A program made the translations under genes and the position numbers. 36,930 bases of DNA from Candidatus Woesearchaeota archaeon. Its GTDB lineage: Archaea > Nanobdellota > Nanobdellia > Woesearchaeales > UBA10216. Location: NCBI GenBank assembly GCA_016180105.1, contig JACPBZ010000024.1, positions 1 through 36,930 of the forward strand, given 5' to 3'. Under the pieces are notes generated by a model, which saw only the letters and a program-made list of their open reading frames with translations, made no database searches and had not been told where the DNA came from. Each line of letters starts with the position of its first letter. Position 1 is the first letter of the stretch. This document shows positions 31,992-36,930 of the stretch, piece after piece.

Positions 31992-32743
31992 TGAAGCTTC
32001 AGCAGCTTTCTCAACACCATCGACAAGGCCAGCGAAAAAACCAAATAAGTCGCAAGCCAGCCAGGCTTCCAGCCAGCTATCGAGAGGTCGCCGAATGGAT
32101 TGACGCTCTTGAGGTCAACAGAAATGCGCTCAATCGCGCTATTCTCCTTCAAGCCCTTCTTCCTGGCAAGAACAGGGTTTTCATACTTGTATTCATCAGT
32201 CACGAGAACGCTCAGGGAATAAAGCTCATCGCCAAAGGAATAAGCAAGCTTGTGAGTCCCGCCCTCAATGGCCTTCAATCTCCACACGACAGCACCGTTG
32301 CCGACCGCCAGGGTCTGGTTGGAGAGCAACTGCAAGCCACCTTCTGCCGAAAGCAAAGCCTGCCCAGCAACGCCTGGCGCAAATTTCATTGTCGAAGTGA
32401 ACTCATCACCAACCGAGATTGGCTCATAAGCAAGATGGCTTCCCATCCAGGTGAAAATCAAAATCGCTGGAACAAAGAAAATCAGCGTGGACTTCATAGA
32501 GGCGCTGAACTGCTTGTGCATGCTCTTCATCATCTCCTTTTGGAGATGGCCTGCCTTTGCAGGATCGGCCTTCGCTTCAGCTTGCAGCCTCTTTATGTCG
32601 TCCTTTATCTCCTTCATCAGCTTCTGGTTCGTCGTGAACTTGTAAATCAGCGTGCTAATCAGGGAAACAACGACTGAAATGGCAAAGATTGAAGCGAGAG
32701 GAGGCAGCTTCAAAAACACGTTCATAAAATCAAGCCAAGCCAT
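31988..32743 (-). CDS. DUF106/Oxa1-like membrane insertase-type protein
   Basis: Archaeal member of the YidC/Oxa1/EMC3 superfamily, thought to help membrane proteins insert. TM1 is at about residues 15-37 (SIFAISVVVSLISTLIYKF). A cytoplasmic coiled coil follows (QKLMKEIKDDIKRLQAEAK...LQKEMMKSMHKQFSASMK), typical of the family, then TM2 at about 83-103 and TM3 at about 226-247. Between TM2 and TM3 are roughly 120 residues of beta-rich soluble sequence (EFTSTMKFAPGVAGQ ... SIERISVDLKSVNPFGD-like), larger than in most archaeal DUF106 proteins and probably outside the cell. It follows secY by nine bases, so insertase and translocon are co-expressed. Convergent with pheT. Confidence 0.88.
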   Translation of the reverse strand: MAWLDFMNVFLKLPPLASIFAISVVVSLISTLIYKFTTNQKLMKEIKDDIKRLQAEAKADPAKAGHLQKEMMKSMHKQFSASMKSTLIFFVPAILIFTWMGSHLAYEPISVGDEFTSTMKFAPGVAGQALLSAEGGLQLLSNQTLAVGNGAVVWRLKAIEGGTHKLAYSFGDELYSLSVLVTDEYKYENPVLARKKGLKENSAIERISVDLKSVNPFGDLSIAGWKPGWLATYLVFSLALSMVLRKLLKLH

Positions 32744-32752
32744 TTTTTTCCC

Positions 32753-34132
32753 TCACTGAATGAACTTCTTGAGCATCGGGTTCATATCAACAGCGTGCTG
32801 CTGCGCTATTTCCTCATAAAGCTTGTACACAATCATAACCGTCAAAAGAAGGCCTGTTCCAGAAGTGAGGGCGCCCATCACGTCAGCAAAGGCGGCCAGG
32901 AATCCAACAGTTACCGCACCCATCACTGTCAGAGCGGGAATGTACCTGTCAAGCAGGCTCTCAACGACCCTCTCATCCCTCCTGAAGCCAGGAATCTGCA
33001 ACCCGGATGACATTATCTGCTTTGCCTGGCTCCTCGCATCCATTCCAGCGGTCTTGACCCAGAAAAGCGAGAAAAGCACAGAGCCGCCTATCATCAGGAG
33101 CGTGAAAACAATTATCCTCGGGATGACATCGACAAAGTTCAACGTTCCTGTCGCAAGGTTGTTGACAAGATTAACCGGGTTAATCAGCGAGACAAAACCC
33201 GTGGAGACGCCCGCCGGGTCATATGTGCCCAGAAAAGTGAAACCGCGACTTTGCAAAAGCCTTGCCCAAAGCTGAATGTTTGCAAGCAGGGCAGCTGTAA
33301 GAATGACTGGAATGTTGCTCGTATAGATGAACGCCAATGGCCAGCGAATGCCGTGGCCCCTAATCCTCCCGAACGAGAGCGGCAGCTCAACCTTCATCGA
33401 CTGCGCATAAACCGCTATTATGAACACCATCAACGTTGTCGCAATCACGAAAACATTCGCAAACACCTCGGTGAAGTCGCCCTGTATGAAAAAGTAAAAC
33501 AGCGCGAGCAATGCGCCAACAGGCGCCTCTCCAGAAGTGAACGCAAGGCTGCCTGAAGAGCTTAGAGGACTAAGAAGCCTGATCATTATCTCCTTTGAGA
33601 CGCCAGCTGCAATAAATAAGCTGACACCCGAGCCAAAGCCCCACTTGCTCACAACCTCATCCATCAGCAAGATAAGCACGCCACCAACAATGAGCTGCAA
33701 AACCAGCGAAAGGCTGCTGCCCCCGGGATTCGGGGCGAGGCCGCCAGTGTAAACGTAAACCATTGCCTCAAAGATAATGAATGCAAAAACAAGCGCCTTC
33801 TGCACGCCCTGGAAAAGCCTTTTGCCATCAGGGCTGGTAAGGTCAAACTTCAGCACGCCAGAGCCATTAAGGAGCTGCAGCAAAATGGATGCGGTAACAA
33901 TCGGGCCAATGCCCAGGGAGATTATCGAGCCAAACTCGGCACCGAGAATTATTGAAAGAAACTGGAACTGCGCAAGGGAATTCGCGCCCAGCCCGTGAAG
34001 GGGAATCATCCCAAGCGCGAAAAAAAGCAGGAGAACTATGCCTGTCCACTTAAGCTTGTCCTTGAAAGGCAGCCTTCGCTCGGAAGGGGCAGAAACCTCC
34101 GGCAGGTTAAGCAATATGTCCTTTATTCCCAT
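32753..34132 (-). CDS. secY: Preprotein translocase subunit SecY
   Basis: Channel-forming subunit of the Sec translocon. Ten hydrophobic helices can be traced through 459 residues. Family landmarks include the plug region after TM1 (IPLHGLGANSLAQFQF), ISLGIGPIVTASILLQLL for TM2, WGFGSGVSLFIAAGV, the basic ribosome-docking loops QSMKVELPLSFGRIRGHGIRWP and AGMDARSQAKQIMSSGLQIPGFRRDER, and the last TM (GTGLLLTVMIVYKLYEEI). It follows uL15 by four bases at the end of the spc operon, the standard archaeal place. The DUF106 gene follows; no adenylate kinase gene lies in between. Confidence 0.97.
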   Translation of the reverse strand: MGIKDILLNLPEVSAPSERRLPFKDKLKWTGIVLLLFFALGMIPLHGLGANSLAQFQFLSIILGAEFGSIISLGIGPIVTASILLQLLNGSGVLKFDLTSPDGKRLFQGVQKALVFAFIIFEAMVYVYTGGLAPNPGGSSLSLVLQLIVGGVLILLMDEVVSKWGFGSGVSLFIAAGVSKEIMIRLLSPLSSSGSLAFTSGEAPVGALLALFYFFIQGDFTEVFANVFVIATTLMVFIIAVYAQSMKVELPLSFGRIRGHGIRWPLAFIYTSNIPVILTAALLANIQLWARLLQSRGFTFLGTYDPAGVSTGFVSLINPVNLVNNLATGTLNFVDVIPRIIVFTLLMIGGSVLFSLFWVKTAGMDARSQAKQIMSSGLQIPGFRRDERVVESLLDRYIPALTVMGAVTVGFLAAFADVMGALTSGTGLLLTVMIVYKLYEEIAQQHAVDMNPMLKKFIQ

Positions 34133-34136
34133 TTTG

Positions 34137-34583
34137 TTAGCTCTTTTGGCCAGGCAAGAGCACTTCTCCGCCAGCAGCCTTCACGGCATCAACAGCTTCC
34201 TTGGATGCGCTGTCGGCCTTAATGATAAGCTTTTTCCTGACCTGTCCGCGGCCAAGCAATTTATCGAAGCCAATTTCCGAAAGATCAATCTCGTAAGAGC
34301 CGTTTTGGTGCTTGGCAAGGCTTGCCTTGACGAGCTTTTCAACGCTCTCATCCAGGAAGCCAACGTTGACAGTGCTAAGCCTCTTGCCTCTTGACGCGAA
34401 ACCGTGCTTCCCAAAATAATCGTCCTGCCATATGGAGGGCTTTTTAGAGTCAGCCCTCTTGCCTGTCCCGGCCATTCCCTTACCGCCACGGTTGCCAGAG
34501 CCACGGTGCTTTTTCTTGCTGCCCCAACCGTGGGTGTGCGAGCCGCGCTGCCGTGTGTCCTTTTTTCTCCTGTTAACAGTCAT
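34137..34583 (-). CDS. rpl15: Ribosomal protein uL15
   Basis: Large-subunit protein. The N-terminal basic extension RGSHTHGWGSKKKHRGSGNRGGKG is the classic uL15 glycine/arginine/lysine tail that threads through 23S rRNA, here cited by its ends TRQRGSHTHGWG and GNRGGKGMAGTGK. The globular end has INVGFLDESVE-like and VRKKLIIKADSASKEAVDAV segments and closes GGEVLLP. The 148 residues are normal for archaea. Start ATG 34583 follows uL30 by one base. Confidence 0.96.
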   Translation of the reverse strand: MTVNRRKKDTRQRGSHTHGWGSKKKHRGSGNRGGKGMAGTGKRADSKKPSIWQDDYFGKHGFASRGKRLSTVNVGFLDESVEKLVKASLAKHQNGSYEIDLSEIGFDKLLGRGQVRKKLIIKADSASKEAVDAVKAAGGEVLLPGQKS

Positions 34584-34584
34584 T

Positions 34585-34965
34585 TCAAATCATCCTTTTC
34601 AGCAAATCATTTATCTTTTCCTTCCTCTCTCCAAGAGCGCCAGACTTGCCAAACGAAGCCTTTATGCCCCTTGGCCCCAGCCCGCCTCTCGGAGGATTAA
34701 GCTTGAACAGTTTTCGCTCACCCAACTCAACAGCCTTTCGCTTTTCAGCAATGGCCTTAAGGGTGGAATCGTCGATAATTCCCCAGGTGATATAATCCTT
34801 TGCCTTCCTTACCATTCCCATAAGCTCAGGAGTTTCCCTGGCAACCAGGCAGTTATTGATGCGCTCAAGCTTCATAAGCTCCAAAGTGAGTGCTATGTCC
34901 TTGTTTATGCCGGTTCGGCCCCTTAACCTGATGATTGCGACATTCCTTTCAGTTTTCATTTCCAT
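34585..34965 (-). CDS. rpl30: Ribosomal protein uL30
   Basis: Large-subunit protein of the long archaeal type. The N-terminal beta-alpha core (VAIIRLRGRTGINKDIALTLELMKL, cited in part) and VARETPELMGMVRKAKDYITWG are conserved. The C-terminal extension FKLNPPRGGLGPRGIKASFGKSGALGER matches the archaeal/eukaryotic form. The frame opens at TTG 34968, but ATG 34965 overlaps the uS5 stop (TGATG) and is the likely coupled start; ATG 34959 is a second option six bases on. AAGG lies four bases upstream. Confidence 0.95.
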   Translation of the reverse strand: MEMKTERNVAIIRLRGRTGINKDIALTLELMKLERINNCLVARETPELMGMVRKAKDYITWGIIDDSTLKAIAEKRKAVELGERKLFKLNPPRGGLGPRGIKASFGKSGALGERKEKINDLLKRMI

Positions 34966-35753
34966 CAAACCTTCGCGCCTTCAATTATGCCCATACTCTC
35001 AATGTTTTCCTGCCTTATCTTCTTGCCACCGAGGGCCTTGAGCGCCGCAAAGCAAGCAGAGGCAAGGTTAATCGTCGTGCGAGTCTGGCCAAATGTCGTG
35101 CTCCAGACATCACTCACGCCAGCAAGCGCAAGAACTTTCCTGCACTCTTCGGCAACCCTCAGCCCGCTTCCTTTTGGGGCTGGCATAAGCTCTATCGTGA
35201 CAGAGCCGCACTTTCCCCGTATCTTGAATGGAATCGTGTGAGGAGTCCTGCATCCGCACTGCCAGCTTCCGCATCCGCGCCTTATCTTGATGATGTTCAG
35301 CTTGGCGTTCCTCAAGGCCTTCTCCCTTGAAAGGACAGTTTCGCGGGACTTGCCATAGCCGAGGCCGACGTAGCCGTTGCGGTTGCCTATCACGACCATT
35401 GTCCCGAAGCTGGGCTTGTTTCCCTCAGCAGTTTTCTTCTGCGTCTGCTTGAAAGCCCTTCTCTGGCCGCCGCCGAACTTTCCCTTGGACTGACCTATCA
35501 GCAGCAGGTCATTGCTCAACTCTCCGAGAAGAGCATCAACAATTTCCTGCTCCATTATCCTTTGGCCTGAGTCAAGTATCTGGTCGATTGACGTTATTTC
35601 CCCTGATTTCACCCGCCTGCCCAGGTCTGTCCTGGGCTTCCACGCCTCAATGCTCGCCTTGGCAGCCTCGTTGCGCTTCAGCTTTTGCTCTTCCGTAAGC
35701 TCGACGGCCTTCTGGAATCCTTCCCTTCTTCTTCCTGGTTTTCTTTGTGCCAT
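34965..35753 (-). CDS. rps5: Ribosomal protein uS5
   Basis: Small-subunit protein at the mRNA entry tunnel. The 262 residues include an archaeal N-terminal extension (AQRKPGRRREGFQKAVEL). The double-stranded-RNA-binding-like S5 domain follows (TMVVIGNRNGYVGLGYGKSRE) and then the C-terminal domain (ITIELMPAPKGSGLRV-like, SDVWSTTFGQTRTTINL). A cysteine group CGSWQCGC near residues 161-168 fits the form seen in archaeal/eukaryotic S5/S2. Its stop overlaps the uL30 start. Confidence 0.97.
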   Translation of the reverse strand: MAQRKPGRRREGFQKAVELTEEQKLKRNEAAKASIEAWKPRTDLGRRVKSGEITSIDQILDSGQRIMEQEIVDALLGELSNDLLLIGQSKGKFGGGQRRAFKQTQKKTAEGNKPSFGTMVVIGNRNGYVGLGYGKSRETVLSREKALRNAKLNIIKIRRGCGSWQCGCRTPHTIPFKIRGKCGSVTIELMPAPKGSGLRVAEECRKVLALAGVSDVWSTTFGQTRTTINLASACFAALKALGGKKIRQENIESMGIIEGAKV

Positions 35754-35758
35754 TTAAA

Positions 35759-36337
35759 CTAACTCTCCTTGTTTTTTGGAATGCGCCATTTGCCCGACTC
35801 AATCGCGGACTTCAACTTTTCAAAATCCTCAGAGATCTTTAATGCATTGCCCTTTGCTTTTGCGAACTGGCTTTTACCAGCAACTTTCGCGTAAGCTGAA
35901 ATCCTTTGGCCGGATATGGCGGAAGAATCCGGGGCAATATCCTCGGAGATTGCAATGTCAAGCCCAGCATCCTTTGCTCCCTTCAGGGCAGCAAATATCT
36001 TGCCCCCTTTCGTGATGCTTTGAAGGCCGAGGTCAGGCACAGCCTTTAAAATCTTCTTTTCGAGAGCCATTTTTCCCGCCAGCAACCCTGAAAGGTAAGC
36101 TGCGGGTATGTTCTTGCAGCTGTGATTCCAGCCAAGCTTCCTCAACATAGCCGAGCTTGCGGTCAGCCTTACGATGTCCCCCTTGTCCTCAAAGTCCACT
36201 ATCTGGAGAAGGATGCTTGTCAATGTCTTCCTAACAACCAGCCTTGGCAAATTGGACTTGAGCAAGACAAGCCTTTTCCTGTAATTGGTGCGGCCTGAAC
36301 GCCTCCTGGCAAAAGGAACAGATATCACGCTTTTCAT
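35759..36337 (-). CDS. rpl18: Ribosomal protein uL18
   Basis: 5S rRNA-binding large-subunit protein. The basic start FARRRSGRTNYRKRLVLLKS and LPRLVVRKTLTSILLQIVDF, then the GWNHSCKNIPAAYLSGLLAG helix and GLQSITKGGKIFAALKGAKDAG, follow the archaeal uL18/L5 pattern. The 192 residues are typical. Its ATG overlaps the eL19 stop by four bases and uS5 follows after five, keeping the normal eL19-uL18-uS5 order. Confidence 0.96.
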   Translation of the reverse strand: MKSVISVPFARRRSGRTNYRKRLVLLKSNLPRLVVRKTLTSILLQIVDFEDKGDIVRLTASSAMLRKLGWNHSCKNIPAAYLSGLLAGKMALEKKILKAVPDLGLQSITKGGKIFAALKGAKDAGLDIAISEDIAPDSSAISGQRISAYAKVAGKSQFAKAKGNALKISEDFEKLKSAIESGKWRIPKNKES

Positions 36338-36789
36338 TTCTTTTCCCCTCCCAGGCCCTTCTCGGCGAGATAAAGCTCAAGATGCCTCTTGCTCCTGAAA
36401 AATCCGCCCTTGATTTTCTTGTAAATCTCAACAAACTCCTTTTGCTTGACAGTTCCGGCAAGCCTTAATCCCTTAATGTAGCGCCTCTGAAGCCTGACCC
36501 GGTTCACCCAGGACTTCTTCCTCTTGGTTCTCGCCCCGGCCGCACCCTTCCTGCTTCCCTGGCCTTTCCTCTTGTCCTTTCTTCTCTGGCCCATTGCGAA
36601 CCTTATCCTTGAGCGGGAAATTCCCCTTGCAGGAATGCTCCTTATCGCGCCCTGCTCAATCAAGGCCCTCAAGTCTGACTTTGTTATGGCTTCCTTGATG
36701 TCAGCGAGCTTCTCAGTATCAAACACAACCCTCTTCGGGGAGCATCCAAGAATTCCCGCTGCCAGCCTTTTCTGAACGTTAAGCATCAT
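36334..36789 (-). CDS. rpl19e: Ribosomal protein eL19
   Basis: Archaeal/eukaryotic large-subunit protein. It reads LNVQKRLAAGILGCSPKRVVFD, then IKSIPARGISRSR-like (AIRSIPARGISRSRIR) and a strongly basic middle (KDKRKGQGSRKGAAGARTKRKK) that bridges rRNA helices, ending in RSKRHLELYLAEKGLG. The 151 residues match archaeal eL19. Two tandem ATG codons (36789, 36786) begin it; the first is used here, nine bases after the upstream stop. Confidence 0.96.
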   Translation of the reverse strand: MMLNVQKRLAAGILGCSPKRVVFDTEKLADIKEAITKSDLRALIEQGAIRSIPARGISRSRIRFAMGQRRKDKRKGQGSRKGAAGARTKRKKSWVNRVRLQRRYIKGLRLAGTVKQKEFVEIYKKIKGGFFRSKRHLELYLAEKGLGGEKK

Positions 36790-36798
36790 TTCAAGCCA

Positions 36799-36930
36799 TT
36801 ACCTCGCCTTTGTTATTATCTTGTCCTTTTCAGCCTTCTCGGCCTTCTTCTTTTCGTCGTCAACTAGGGCTTCGTCGATTCCTTTTTCGACAGGGCCGGC
36901 TTCCTTCTGAGCCTTGGCTGCTGTTGCTGC
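36799..36930 (-). CDS. C-terminal tail of the preceding spc-operon gene, probably eL32
   Basis: The frame enters from the window edge and stops at TAA 36799-36801, leaving 43 residues: an Ala/Lys/Glu-rich low-complexity stretch ending AEKDKIITKAR. The archaeal operon order (uS8, uL6, eL32, eL19, uL18) makes eL32 the expected gene. The visible residues are not diagnostic of the eL32 core and would form an unusual charged extension. The call rests on gene order only. Confidence 0.55.
   Translation of the reverse strand, partial: AATAAKAQKEAGPVEKGIDEALVDDEKKKAEKAEKDKIITKAR

Overview
The window comes from an archaeon. It carries FEN-1, RfcS, aPelota, a PAN-type AAA gene, archaeal TyrRS and PheRS, the archaeal end of the spc ribosomal operon (eL32?, eL19, uL18, uS5, uL30, uL15, SecY) and an ADP-forming acyl-CoA synthetase. 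Most transcription units start 25-30 nt downstream of a TTTAAATA- or TTTATATA-like box A with no Shine-Dalgarno, so leaderless mRNAs seem to be the rule. The dense packing, the 4-8 nt overlaps of convergent genes and the set of secreted CARDB/Cys-tail proteins look like a DPANN-type lineage. That placement is an inference and no marker here settles it.

Layout. 1-2121 (+): 3' end of an unknown gene, FEN-1, and a short Trm5-like tRNA methyltransferase. 2137-2277: an orphan box A, a possible structured small RNA, and a palindrome between 8-bp direct repeats. 2246-7345 (-): TyrRS, TldD, TldE/PmbA and a broken PAN gene. 7400-9868: a small unknown gene (-), a Cas4-like nuclease (+) with an unusual repeat cluster upstream, and an MscS channel (-). 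10015-13987 (+): PRC-barrel protein, RfcS, and an 876-residue coiled-coil protein.

14006-23772 is an accessory, surface-oriented block. It has two homologous lipoproteins with Cys-rich tails, a frameshifted CARDB protein, a large secreted repeat/CARDB protein, a polytopic membrane protein with a large ectodomain and a dockerin-like calcium loop, a VapBC-type toxin-antitoxin pair and a single-pass membrane protein. The two lipoproteins and the polytopic protein appear to share an ectodomain ending, which makes them candidates for one cell-surface assembly.

23827-31991 returns to core genes: aPelota (+), ADP-forming acyl-CoA synthetase (-), a TrmB-family regulator (+), an intergenic stretch with a palindrome and a 26-codon ORF, a small unknown gene, and pheS-pheT (+). 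31988-36930 (-) is the end of the ribosomal operon: eL32(?) - eL19 - uL18 - uS5 - uL30 - uL15 - SecY - DUF106/Oxa1-like, so ribosomal proteins, the translocon channel and a membrane-insertion factor are probably co-transcribed.

No tRNA, rRNA, CRISPR array, complete insertion sequence or replication origin was recognised. No stretch above 300 bases lacks a gene; the longest gap is 28062-28324.
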